Shown here: positions 53,085-61,024 of the stretch, one piece after another
Layout of the letters: each line of letters opens with the position of its first letter
Position numbering within the stretch: the stretch's first letter is position 1
The notes under the pieces: model-generated
Told to the model about the DNA's origin: nothing
The model's database searches: none
The model's input: only the letters and a program-made list of their open reading frames with translations
Assembly (NCBI GenBank): GCA_963742715.1
Contig: CAVUMR010000001.1
Span: 248,001 to 312,000, forward strand
Direction: 5' to 3'
DNA from: CAVUMR01 sp963742715
GTDB lineage: Bacteria; Actinomycetota; Actinomycetes; Mycobacteriales; Micromonosporaceae
Length of the DNA: 64,000 nt
Position numbers and translations under genes: made by a program

Positions 53085-54277
53085 ACGAAACGGAGAACGC
53101 TGTGGCACGCCACCGCGCCAAAGGGTCCGACGCACAGTCCGAGGCCCCGTCCGAGGCCCCATCCGAGGCCGTGGAGCTGGCTGCGGCACCGGTCGCCGAC
53201 GACACTGTCGACGACGCGACGGACAGCGCCATCGACACCGTGGATGCCGCCGACGTGGACGCCGACGACGAGCTCGAGGATGACCTCGAGGACGAGGGCG
53301 ACCTCGCGGACGACGACGAGGACGAAGCCGGTACACCGGTACGCAGCGCAGCGGCCGAGGCGTTCTGGCAGGACGTCCAGGTAGACCCGATCGAGATCGC
53401 GCTGCCCCGAGGCGTCGGGTACACGCTGCGGGCGTACCGGATGTCGAGCGTTCTCCCGCCGCCGGTCGAGGTCGCGGTGCTGGGCGACGACGCCGACGAC
53501 GAGCCGGCGATGGAGTCCGCGGCGGTGTCCCCCGCCGGCCGCCGGAGCCGGTTCGTCACCGACGAGCGGGTCGATCCCAACTCTCTCGACGACGAGGACG
53601 ACCTCGATGAGGATCTCGAGGACGACCTCGACGACGACCTTGACGACGACCTTGACGACGACCTCGACAATGACCTCGACGACGAGGACGACGACCTCGA
53701 TGAGGACGACCTCGATGAGGATCTCGAGGATGACGAGGACGCGGACGATGAACTGGACGCGGACGATGAGCTGGACGAGGACGTGGAACCGGAGGAGGTG
53801 CCGCTGTTCCTGAGCCACCAGGACCGGCTGTACCTGTTCCGTACCCCCGAGGCCCTGGTCGACTTCGTCAAGTCCGACGCCCCGCACGCGCTGGCCGGCA
53901 TCGATACGTGGCCGGACGTGGTGGCAGGAATCCGGGCCGACTACATAGCACCGGACGACGACGACCACTATGAGCTGGATCTCGTTGTGGAAAACCTTCG
54001 TGGTGGTCACGACTCCTGGGATCCCGAGCTGCTGATCTCGGCCGGCGAACTCGCCCGGGACCTCGCCTACGCGCTGCGGTCGGAACCGATGCTCAACTCG
54101 CTCTCAGCTGGGTCTCCCCTCGATGACCTGGACGAGGCGTTGCGCGCGGTAGCCGAGGGCGGGGTCGGCGGCTTGTTCGCCCGCCGGCGGGTACGCAAGG
54201 CCGGGGCGCAGCAGGCGGCGCTGGCCTGGCGGACCATCATCGGAAAGATCTCCACCGCTGTGGACTGGCGCGATTGA
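53081..54277 (+). CDS. Highly acidic repeat protein with conserved ends, function unknown
   Basis: 398 residues. Short conserved part EIALPRGVGYTLRAYRM near 105, then about 70 residues almost only Asp, Glu and Leu (about 170-238), then a conserved C-terminal part of about 160: VPLFLSHQDRLYLFRTPEAL, YELDLVVENLRGGHDSWDPE, LISAGELARDLAYALR and a WRTIIGKISTAVDWRD end. I recall similar actinobacterial proteins, sometimes labelled primosomal without evidence, so no function is given. Strong negative charge suggests contact with basic proteins or mimicry of DNA. Coupled to the GNAT gene; 55 nt before the IS110-like gene. Confidence 0.7.
   Translation: MNETENAVARHRAKGSDAQSEAPSEAPSEAVELAAAPVADDTVDDATDSAIDTVDAADVDADDELEDDLEDEGDLADDDEDEAGTPVRSAAAEAFWQDVQVDPIEIALPRGVGYTLRAYRMSSVLPPPVEVAVLGDDADDEPAMESAAVSPAGRRSRFVTDERVDPNSLDDEDDLDEDLEDDLDDDLDDDLDDDLDNDLDDEDDDLDEDDLDEDLEDDEDADDELDADDELDEDVEPEEVPLFLSHQDRLYLFRTPEALVDFVKSDAPHALAGIDTWPDVVAGIRADYIAPDDDDHYELDLVVENLRGGHDSWDPELLISAGELARDLAYALRSEPMLNSLSAGSPLDDLDEALRAVAEGGVGGLFARRRVRKAGAQQAALAWRTIIGKISTAVDWRD
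53587..53793 (+). repeat. Asp/Glu-Leu coding repeat
   Basis: Imperfect repetition of GACGACCTCGAC-like 12-mers, encoding DDLD and DEDLED units about every four residues. On the protein level it is a long acidic tract with Leu every three to four residues, as in an acidic helix. Copy number could vary. Confidence 0.85.
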
Positions 54278-54332
54278 CCCTTCACCAGGGAGCATCGGTC
54301 ATTGGCCCTGGGCAGCCACCGAAGGAGGCGAC

Positions 54333-57278
54333 GTGCGTCTGTATTGCGGGCTCGCATCGGCGGGCCGGCAGCTCACTGTCGCGGTCGTCGATGACACCGG
54401 TCGGATCCTGGCTACCCAGGACACCCCCGACGACGTCCAGGGGTACGCGGCATTCACCGAGCTCGTCGCCGGCCGGGCCGGGGCGGACTGCGGCGGCGCC
54501 GCGCCGGTAGCCACCGACTCGGACACCCATCTGGTACCGCTGCTGCTCGCCGCGGCCGGGGCCCGGCTCGTCGCCGCGGATCCGACCGTGGTGAGCCGGT
54601 TCGGGCACGACGGCACCGTCGGTGGTGGGGAGTCGACCCGTCGCGCTGTCGCGCTCGCGCGCGCCCTCCAGGCGGGCGCCCTGACCGCCGTCACCCAACC
54701 GGCGCCCCGTGATCTCGCCGGCCTGACTCCGTTGCTGACCGCACACGCGGCGGTAGCCGCCAACCGGGTCGCTGCCGCCGCCGCGCTCCGCGAGGTGCTT
54801 CGCGCGCTCTATCCGGCGGCGCTGCGCGCGTTCGCCGATCCGGCCGCACCCACCGCGCTGGCGGTGCTGGACGCACTGCCTGATCCGGTACAAGCGGTCC
54901 GCAGCAAGGACAGCGCCGTGGTCGCGCGACTCAACACCGCTGGTCAGGCCGAAGCCGCGACCGCGGTCGCGGCGCTGCGCACGGCGGTTGTCGAGACTCC
55001 GCCCGGAGCTCCGGTCGCCGAGGTCGTGGCGGTAGTGGTCCAACAGGCTGTCGCGGCCGTGAAGGCCTGCGACATCGCCGCCGTCGCGGTACTGCGCGAG
55101 GTATCGGCCCGGGTCGGCGCCCGCAGCGGGCGGCCAAACCGGCCTGTGAGCAGCGGAAACGCTAGCGGCGGCAGGCCCAACGCCGTACCGCCGGGGGCTG
55201 CCGCGCCGGTTTCCGGGGTACCGATCTCCGGCGCACCGATCTCCGGCGCACCGATCTCCGGCGCACCGATCTCAGGCGCACCGATCTCCGGCGCACCGAT
55301 CTCCGGCGCACCGATCTCGGGCGCGCCAATCTCGGGCGTCCCCGTCTCTGGTACGCCCATCTCGGGCGCGCCGATCTCGGGGGTACCCAGCTCGAGTCCA
55401 CCCGTCTCCGGCGCCCCGTATCCGGACGCCCCGGCGGCATCGGCGACCGTGCTGCCGTACCAGCAGCGCACGCAGCGTCCGGGTGCCCCGCCGACTCTTC
55501 CCCGCCGGGAGTCCACCACCCGGAGCCAGACCGGTCCGACCATGCCGCCGGGTGTCACCGGCCGGCAGGGCCGCAAGCCGGCCGGCTCCGGACCGGCGGT
55601 ACCGGGCGGCTCCGCACCGGCCGCCGGTCCCCCGCCGGCCGGCTTCAACCCCGGCTCGGTACCGCCCGGCTTCTCCGGTCCGCCACTCTCCGTACCTCCG
55701 GCGCGTGGGGACCAGCCCGGCACGGGCTGGTCGACCGTGGGTCCCGGCGAGCCCGGACGCCCCGATCGGCCGGCACACGCCGCTGGTCCGGGCGGCAACG
55801 ATGCCCGGACCGGACCGGCCGCCAACGGCGTACCGCCGGGTGGTCAGACTCCGGCGGCACCGGTCAGCCCCGCTGGCCCGGCGCCGCCCGACGGCCCCGC
55901 GCAGCCCGCGGCCCGGGCCGGACGCTCGGCCACCGGCAACCGGTCGGGTGCCCCGGCCGGTCGACAGGGCGCTGGACCGGCCCGGAAGCCAGCGGATGGG
56001 CGCTCCGCGCCAACCACGCCACGGAACGGAACCACCGGAACACGCGCCGGCTCCGGCATTCGTGGCGGTTCCGGCGGCCGGACCAACCTCGGTCGGCCGC
56101 CCGCCGGGCACGACCAGGAACTGCCCACGGCCCCGCTCCGCTTCCCGCATGACCGGCGGGTGACCGAGTCCGACGCCGACCCCACCACCATCTACGCCGG
56201 CGCCGACCAGCCCACCGAGGCGAACATCCGTCGGCCGGGAGATCGCGGCCCGGGCGGGCGACTGGATCAACCGGGTCAGCCACGTCAGCAGGACGGCCCG
56301 GGCGGAGCCGGACCGGAGGATGCCCCCGGCCGTCCCGCCGAGCCACGACTGCGGCCGGTACCGCCGCCGGATGCGTCCAACGACCCGGGCGTACAGCTCA
56401 TGCCGGGCCCGGAGCCGCGCATGGCCCCGGAGCTCGACACCGGGCCACCGCCCGGAGCGGATCCGCAGCAGCCGGCCGCGCCGATGGAGCCGCCGGCCCC
56501 GCTGCAGCGGCCCGTCACGTCGCGTTCGGCGGGCCGTACGGCCGGTGAGCCAAGGCTGACCGTGGTGCCGAAGCTGGTGCAGGAGCCTCCGGGCAACCGG
56601 CAGCGTCCACCCGTTCCGCCGGCGGCCCCGCCGCAGAACGCTCCGCTCATGCCGCCAGCGGCACCGCCTCCGCAGCCGCCGCTCGCGGACCAGGCTCCGC
56701 TCGCGCAGCCTGGTCCGCTGGAGCGGCAGGCCCTGGCCGAGCAGCCCGACCAGCCAGGTCGCACTCGCCGGAGCCGGGCCGCGCGGGCCGAACGGCTCGA
56801 TGTACGGCCGCCGGCCGGCGAGGCTCCCACCGAGCCGGCTCCGGCGGGTTCGTCGGGTGCGGTGGATCCGAAGGGTCCCGGGTCGCCGAACCCGGCCGCG
56901 TCGGCAGACCCGATTTCCGCCGGTCCATCGGCCGACGGCGAGCTGCCGATCTTCTCGGCGGCCCAGTCTGCCTGGTTCTCCGGGTACAACCCGGACGTTC
57001 CCCGCGAGGACTGGAACACCCCGGCGGACGAGGGGTGGAAGGCAGCTGAGGCGGCCGCGAGACCGCAGGTCGGCGGCACCACCACCAAGGGCCTGCCGAG
57101 GCGGGTACCGAAGGCGAACCTGGTCCCCGGATCGGCCACCCCGCCGGGCCGCCGGGCCAAGATCGGCCGGGATCCCAACCGGCTCGCCAAGTACACGGCC
57201 AGCTACTTCAAGGGCTGGCAGCGGGCCCGGCACGACGACACCGGTGTCACGACCTCGGGGCCGGTGTCCCGACCATGA
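54333..57278 (+). CDS. Degenerate IS110-type transposase domain fused to conservon (CvnA)-like tail
   Basis: 981 residues. Residues 1-260 follow the IS110 DEDD domain and its coiled helix: CGLASAGRQLTVAVVDDTGR, AGARLVAADPTVVSRFGHDG, ALREVLRALYPAALRAF. The catalytic positions are changed: the first Asp (GID) is Ala in GLA, and the Asp pair of the SDHADA-like motif reads STRRAV. Residues about 290-860 are Pro/Gly/Ala-rich and disordered, with 14 SGAPI-type units. The last 110 resemble the C-terminus of CvnA sensor kinases (TTTKGLPRRVPKANLVPGS; RLAKYTASYFKGWQRAR). No kinase domain or inverted repeats. GTG with AAGGAGG; the stop overlaps the roadblock gene. Probably a domesticated scaffold or sensor. 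Confidence 0.72.
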   Translation: MRLYCGLASAGRQLTVAVVDDTGRILATQDTPDDVQGYAAFTELVAGRAGADCGGAAPVATDSDTHLVPLLLAAAGARLVAADPTVVSRFGHDGTVGGGESTRRAVALARALQAGALTAVTQPAPRDLAGLTPLLTAHAAVAANRVAAAAALREVLRALYPAALRAFADPAAPTALAVLDALPDPVQAVRSKDSAVVARLNTAGQAEAATAVAALRTAVVETPPGAPVAEVVAVVVQQAVAAVKACDIAAVAVLREVSARVGARSGRPNRPVSSGNASGGRPNAVPPGAAAPVSGVPISGAPISGAPISGAPISGAPISGAPISGAPISGAPISGVPVSGTPISGAPISGVPSSSPPVSGAPYPDAPAASATVLPYQQRTQRPGAPPTLPRRESTTRSQTGPTMPPGVTGRQGRKPAGSGPAVPGGSAPAAGPPPAGFNPGSVPPGFSGPPLSVPPARGDQPGTGWSTVGPGEPGRPDRPAHAAGPGGNDARTGPAANGVPPGGQTPAAPVSPAGPAPPDGPAQPAARAGRSATGNRSGAPAGRQGAGPARKPADGRSAPTTPRNGTTGTRAGSGIRGGSGGRTNLGRPPAGHDQELPTAPLRFPHDRRVTESDADPTTIYAGADQPTEANIRRPGDRGPGGRLDQPGQPRQQDGPGGAGPEDAPGRPAEPRLRPVPPPDASNDPGVQLMPGPEPRMAPELDTGPPPGADPQQPAAPMEPPAPLQRPVTSRSAGRTAGEPRLTVVPKLVQEPPGNRQRPPVPPAAPPQNAPLMPPAAPPPQPPLADQAPLAQPGPLERQALAEQPDQPGRTRRSRAARAERLDVRPPAGEAPTEPAPAGSSGAVDPKGPGSPNPAASADPISAGPSADGELPIFSAAQSAWFSGYNPDVPREDWNTPADEGWKAAEAAARPQVGGTTTKGLPRRVPKANLVPGSATPPGRRAKIGRDPNRLAKYTASYFKGWQRARHDDTGVTTSGPVSRP
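55212..55421 (+). repeat. Fourteen 15-bp units in the IS110/CvnA-like gene
   Basis: In-frame 15-bp units (TCCGGCGCACCGATC type) encode SGVPI, seven SGAPI, then SGVPV, SGTPI, SGAPI, SGVPS, SSPPV and SGAPY. The middle six are nearly identical, so recent slippage is likely. The motif resembles the GAPAM repeats of the kinase at 36839. Confidence 0.9.
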
Positions 57279-57667
57279 CAGATCTTGGCGTCTACCAGAC
57301 GAGCATGGGCAGCCTGCTCGGCTCGCTGGTGGACCGTACTCCCGGCGCCTCGCACGCCGTACTGGCCTCGGTCGACGGCCTCCCGATCGCGATCTCCACC
57401 GGCCTGCCCAAGATGCGCGCCGAGCAGCTGGCCGGTATCGGTGCCGGACTGTTGAGCATCGCGCACGGCACCGGCCGGTGCATGGCCACCGGCAGCCCCA
57501 CCCAGGTGGTGGTGGAGATGTCCGAGGGCGTACTGCTGGCCACTCCGGTGGCCGCCGAGGTGAGCCTGACCGTCCTGGCCGCGGCCACCTGTGATCGGGA
57601 GAAGCTCGGTTACGAGATCGGAGTGTTCACCGCTCAGGTCGGGCCGCTGCTCGAGACGGCGAGCTAG
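57275..57667 (+). CDS. Roadblock/LC7 domain protein (CvnB-like)
   Basis: 130 residues, a single roadblock/LC7 domain: GVYQTSMGSLLGSLVDRTPG, AVLASVDGLPIAISTGLP, GIGAGLLSIAHGTGRCMATG, VEMSEGVLLATPVA and CDREKLGYEIGVFTAQVG. In conservons this protein (CvnB) dimerises and links the sensor to the Ras-like GTPase CvnD. Here it overlaps the IS110/CvnA-like gene by 4 bp (ATGA) and has no CvnC or CvnD gene after it; a conventional set enters from the right edge of the window and might supply the GTPase. Confidence 0.88.
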   Translation: MTDLGVYQTSMGSLLGSLVDRTPGASHAVLASVDGLPIAISTGLPKMRAEQLAGIGAGLLSIAHGTGRCMATGSPTQVVVEMSEGVLLATPVAAEVSLTVLAAATCDREKLGYEIGVFTAQVGPLLETAS

Positions 57668-57883
57668 CTCCAGCCGCAGGCCCGGCGTCCAGGAGCACCG
57701 CAGTCTCTCCGCGCTGGTCGACGAACTGGTCGAATCGCCCTTCTCGTACTGTGTCATCACGGACGCCTCGAAGACTTGACTACCGGACGTGACGGCCGCA
57801 ACATGACCGGCTGTACCGGAGTCCGGTGGAGCCTGGCGCCATCGTGACTGGGACGCGCAGCCGTACCTGATCGAGGAGGACGC
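57668..57883 (+). other. Region between roadblock gene and livJ with a coding-like remnant
   Basis: 216 nt. Positions 57690-57779 read, in one frame, as a plausible protein end: GVQEHRSLSALVDELVESPF and SYCVITDASKT before TGA, with normal codon use but no start codon or ribosome-binding site. It may be the remains of a lost gene. TTGACT at 57776-57781 with CAACAT 17 bp later (57799-57804) could be the liv-operon promoter. Confidence 0.4.
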
Positions 57884-59080
57884 ATGTCACGTCGGTCGCT
57901 CCGCGCTGTCGGCGCGCTTGCCGCGCTGGCGCTGATGGTCACCGGCTGCGCCGCGGACGAGAACAAGGACAACGACAACAAGGACACGCAGCGGCCGGGC
58001 GCCATCTCGATCGGCGCCGACATCGAGCTGTCCGGCCCGGCAGGGGTACAGGGGTACGCCTATGCCAGCGCGCTACGGCTGACCGCCGACCGGATCAACA
58101 AGCGTGGCCTCCGGATCGGCGGGAAGAAAGTGCTGGTCGGGGTGGCTCTCCGGGACAACAAGAGCGATCCGACCGAGTCGGTACAGGTAGCGAAGTCGAT
58201 CATCGCGGACAAGAAGTCGGTGGCGATCATCGGCGGCGGGTCGACCCCCACCACGATGTCCATCGTCGACACCGTCGAGGCGGGTCGGATCCCCACGATC
58301 TCGATGGGTTCCTCCGGTGCCATCGTCAACCCGATCGACAAGCGCCGGTACATGTTCAAGACGCCGGCCAACACCGACGCGATCATCCAGGTCATGCTCG
58401 ACGCGTTCGACAAGCAGGGAGTCCGGAAGATCGGCTTCCTGTCCGTGGACAACGCGTACGGCGACGCCGGGCTGGCCGGCATGACGGCGGCCGCCAAAGC
58501 CGGCAAGGTACAGCTGGTCGGCAAGGAGAGGTTCGGCCCGACCGACAAGGACTTCACCGTCCAGGTGACGAAGCTGGCGGCGAAGAAGCCGGACGCGATC
58601 GTCGTGTGGGCGGTACCGCCGGGCGCCGGCATCGCCGCGCAGAACATCAAGCAGGCGCACTTCGGCGGGAAGGTGTTCTTCGACGCGGGCGCCGGTGCCG
58701 AGCTGTTCCTCAAGGGCGCCGGCGCCGACGCCGAGGGCATGTACATGGTGCATCCCCAGGTACTGGCCGGCGACCAGTTGACCGGTGCCGACCCCCGCAG
58801 CGCGGCCGCGAAGGCGTTCTACACCGACTTCAGGGGGGTGTTCAAGTCGTTCTCCGGCTTCGCCTCGTACGCGGCGGACGCGCTGAACCTGATCGTCGCG
58901 GCGATGCAGAAGGCCGACAGCCTGGACCGGGACAAGATCCGGGACGCGCTGGAAACGCTCCAGTTCACCGGCGCCACCGGCAGCTACTCCTTCGGGCCGG
59001 ACAACCACGGCGGGGTGCGGCCGGACTCGCTGAAGCTACTCGTGGTCAAGGGCGGCAAGTGGACGCTGGCCGACAACTGA
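57884..59080 (+). CDS. livJ: Branched-chain amino acid ABC transporter binding lipoprotein (LivJ-like)
   Basis: 398 residues. Signal peptide with lipobox MVTGC, then a Leu/Ile/Val-binding fold: ISIGADIELSGPAGVQGYAY, VAIIGGGSTPTTMSIVDTVE, PTISMGSSGAIVNP and SVDNAYGDAGLAGMTAAAKA. The family binds branched-chain amino acids, amides, urea and related compounds, so the ligand is not certain. GAGGAGG lies 6 nt before the ATG at 57884. First gene of livJ-livH-livM-livG-livF, placed between two conservon-type gene groups. Confidence 0.88.
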   Translation: MSRRSLRAVGALAALALMVTGCAADENKDNDNKDTQRPGAISIGADIELSGPAGVQGYAYASALRLTADRINKRGLRIGGKKVLVGVALRDNKSDPTESVQVAKSIIADKKSVAIIGGGSTPTTMSIVDTVEAGRIPTISMGSSGAIVNPIDKRRYMFKTPANTDAIIQVMLDAFDKQGVRKIGFLSVDNAYGDAGLAGMTAAAKAGKVQLVGKERFGPTDKDFTVQVTKLAAKKPDAIVVWAVPPGAGIAAQNIKQAHFGGKVFFDAGAGAELFLKGAGADAEGMYMVHPQVLAGDQLTGADPRSAAAKAFYTDFRGVFKSFSGFASYAADALNLIVAAMQKADSLDRDKIRDALETLQFTGATGSYSFGPDNHGGVRPDSLKLLVVKGGKWTLADN

Positions 59081-59090
59081 CCGCCCGACG

Positions 59091-59963
59091 ATGACCCCGT
59101 TCCTGCAGTACGTCGTGACCGGGCTGTCCACCGGTGCCACCTACGCACTGGTGGGGCTCGGCATCGCGCTGGTCGTGCAGGTGACCCGGGTCATCAACTT
59201 CGCGCAGGGCGAGTTCGTCATGCTCGGCTCCCTCGGCTTCGCGCTCGGGCAGGAGCACGGCCTGCCGCTGTGGCTCGCCGTACTGCTCGCGGTCGGCGGT
59301 ACCACCCTGGTCGGCATCGCGGTCGAACGGCTGGTCATCGCGCCGGCCCGGCAGGCGACCGTGGACCGGCTGATCCTGCTCACCATCGGCGCCTCGATCG
59401 TGATCGAGGGAGCCGCGCTGGTGGTGGTCGGTACCGAGCCGCACTTCGCCCGCCCGTTCAGCGCCGGGGCACCGATCCGGTTGGCCGGCGTCAACGTCAT
59501 CCGGCAGTACCTGTGGGTCGGCGCGGTCACCGTGGTCGCGGTCGCCCTGGTGGCGCTCTTCCTCACCCGTACCATGACCGGCCGGGCGATGCGCGCGACG
59601 GCGATGGACGCCGAGGCGGCCCGGCTGGTCGGCATCTCCCCCGGTCGGATGTCGCTGATCGCGTTCGCGCTCGCCGCCGGCCTCGGCGCGATCGGCGGCG
59701 TGGTACTCGCCCCGCTCCAGGCGCCGGACGTGGGCATCGGGATCGCGCTCGGGCTCAAGGGGTTCGCCGCGGCGGTGATCGGCGGGCTCGACTACCCGGC
59801 CGGCGCGGTCGCCGGTGGCCTGCTGCTCGGCGTGATCGAGGCGGTCGCCGCCGGCTACCTGCCCAGCGGGTACGCCGACGCGGTGGCTTTCGGGCTGCTC
59901 GCGATAGTGCTGGTCAGCCGGCCGACCGGGCTGTTCAAGGCGGTTCCGGCGGTACGGGTATGA
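59091..59963 (+). CDS. livH: Branched-chain amino acid ABC transporter permease (LivH)
   Basis: 290 residues with eight or so membrane helices. TPFLQYVVTGLSTGATYALV opens the protein; VINFAQGEFVMLGSLGF is the typical LivH sequence, and IGGLDYPAGAVAGGLLLGVI the later conserved loop that contacts the ATPase. It forms the channel with LivM. It starts 10 nt after livJ and overlaps livM by 4 bp. Confidence 0.92.
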   Translation: MTPFLQYVVTGLSTGATYALVGLGIALVVQVTRVINFAQGEFVMLGSLGFALGQEHGLPLWLAVLLAVGGTTLVGIAVERLVIAPARQATVDRLILLTIGASIVIEGAALVVVGTEPHFARPFSAGAPIRLAGVNVIRQYLWVGAVTVVAVALVALFLTRTMTGRAMRATAMDAEAARLVGISPGRMSLIAFALAAGLGAIGGVVLAPLQAPDVGIGIALGLKGFAAAVIGGLDYPAGAVAGGLLLGVIEAVAAGYLPSGYADAVAFGLLAIVLVSRPTGLFKAVPAVRV

Positions 59964-61024
59964 GGCGCCCGCCGGTCCCGATCGTCCGTACCGACGCACC
60001 GCCGGCGACGCCCGGTACGGCTGGGCGCATCGGCCGGACAGTGCTGCCGTACGCCGTGTTCACCGGAGCCTTGTTGCTGGTGCCGGCCGTGTTCACCCGG
60101 ATCGAGCCGTACACGATGTCCGACGGCGTACAGATGGCGATCCTCGCCATCGCCGCGCTCGGGCTGGTGCCGCTGACCGGGTACGCCGGGCAGGTCTCGA
60201 TCGGGCAGGCCGCGTTCTACGGCACCGGCGCGTACAGTTCGGCGATCCTGACCGTCCGGTACGGCTGGAGCCCGTGGCTCGCCGCGCTGGCCGGGGTACT
60301 GATCTGCGGGGTCAGCGCGTACCTGCTCGGCCGGCTGCTGTTCCGCATCGCCGGCCACTACCTCGCGCTGGCCACCATCGCGCTCGGGCTGGTGCTCGGT
60401 ACGGTGGCCCGCCAGCTGTCCGTCACCGGCGGCAGCGAGGGGCTGCCCGGAGTGCCGTACCTGGTCCCGTTCGGCATCACGATCTTCGGCGACGTCGACT
60501 ACTACTACCTGGTCGCCGGCGTGCTGCTGGTGGCGACCGTACTGGTCGGCTGGGTGGTCCGGTCCGCGATGGGGCGCGGGTTGACCGCGGTCGGCGACAG
60601 CGCGATCGGCGCCGCGTCGTCCGGCATCGACATCGCCCGGTACAAGCGGACCGCGTTCATCCTGGCCGCCGTGCTCGCTTCGGTCGCCGGCTCGCTGTAC
60701 GCGCACTGGATCACCTATGTCGACGTCCACACCTTCGACCTGCTGCTGTCGATCCAGCTCCTGATCGTGGTGACGGTCGGCGGCCTGCGTACTCCGTTCG
60801 GCGCGGCGATGGGCGCGCTGATCGTGGTGTCGCTGGTCCGGTTCGCCAAGGACTGGCTGCCGGCGCTGTCGGAGAAGGCCGGTGGGCAGGTGGAGATCGT
60901 GGCGTACGGCCTGGCGTTGATCGTCGTGCTGCTGTACCTGCCGCGCGGGGTGATCGGCGCGCTCGGCGACGCCACCGCCGCGGCCGGACGCCGGCTCGCC
61001 GACCGGGCCCGGAGCCAGGCGTGA
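59960..61024 (+). CDS. livM: Branched-chain amino acid ABC transporter permease (LivM)
   Basis: 354 residues, about ten membrane helices after a 30-residue cytoplasmic tail. GLVPLTGYAGQVSIGQAAFY is the typical LivM motif; VVTVGGLRTPFGAAMGALIV is the conserved loop before the last helices. A LivG fusion is not present. ATG at 59960 lies in the livH stop (ATGA); its own stop overlaps the GTG of livG. Confidence 0.92.
   Translation: MRRPPVPIVRTDAPPATPGTAGRIGRTVLPYAVFTGALLLVPAVFTRIEPYTMSDGVQMAILAIAALGLVPLTGYAGQVSIGQAAFYGTGAYSSAILTVRYGWSPWLAALAGVLICGVSAYLLGRLLFRIAGHYLALATIALGLVLGTVARQLSVTGGSEGLPGVPYLVPFGITIFGDVDYYYLVAGVLLVATVLVGWVVRSAMGRGLTAVGDSAIGAASSGIDIARYKRTAFILAAVLASVAGSLYAHWITYVDVHTFDLLLSIQLLIVVTVGGLRTPFGAAMGALIVVSLVRFAKDWLPALSEKAGGQVEIVAYGLALIVVLLYLPRGVIGALGDATAAAGRRLADRARSQA

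Noticed and set aside
55212..55421. CRISPR-like or satellite array
   Set aside because: Units are contiguous, in frame and without spacers; they encode pentapeptides inside a long gene. The same applies to 38000-38074.
54333..57278. Active IS110 insertion sequence
   Set aside because: Catalytic residues are changed, the second transposase domain is missing, a long linker and CvnA-like tail are attached and the gene is coupled to a roadblock gene. No flanking element ends were seen.
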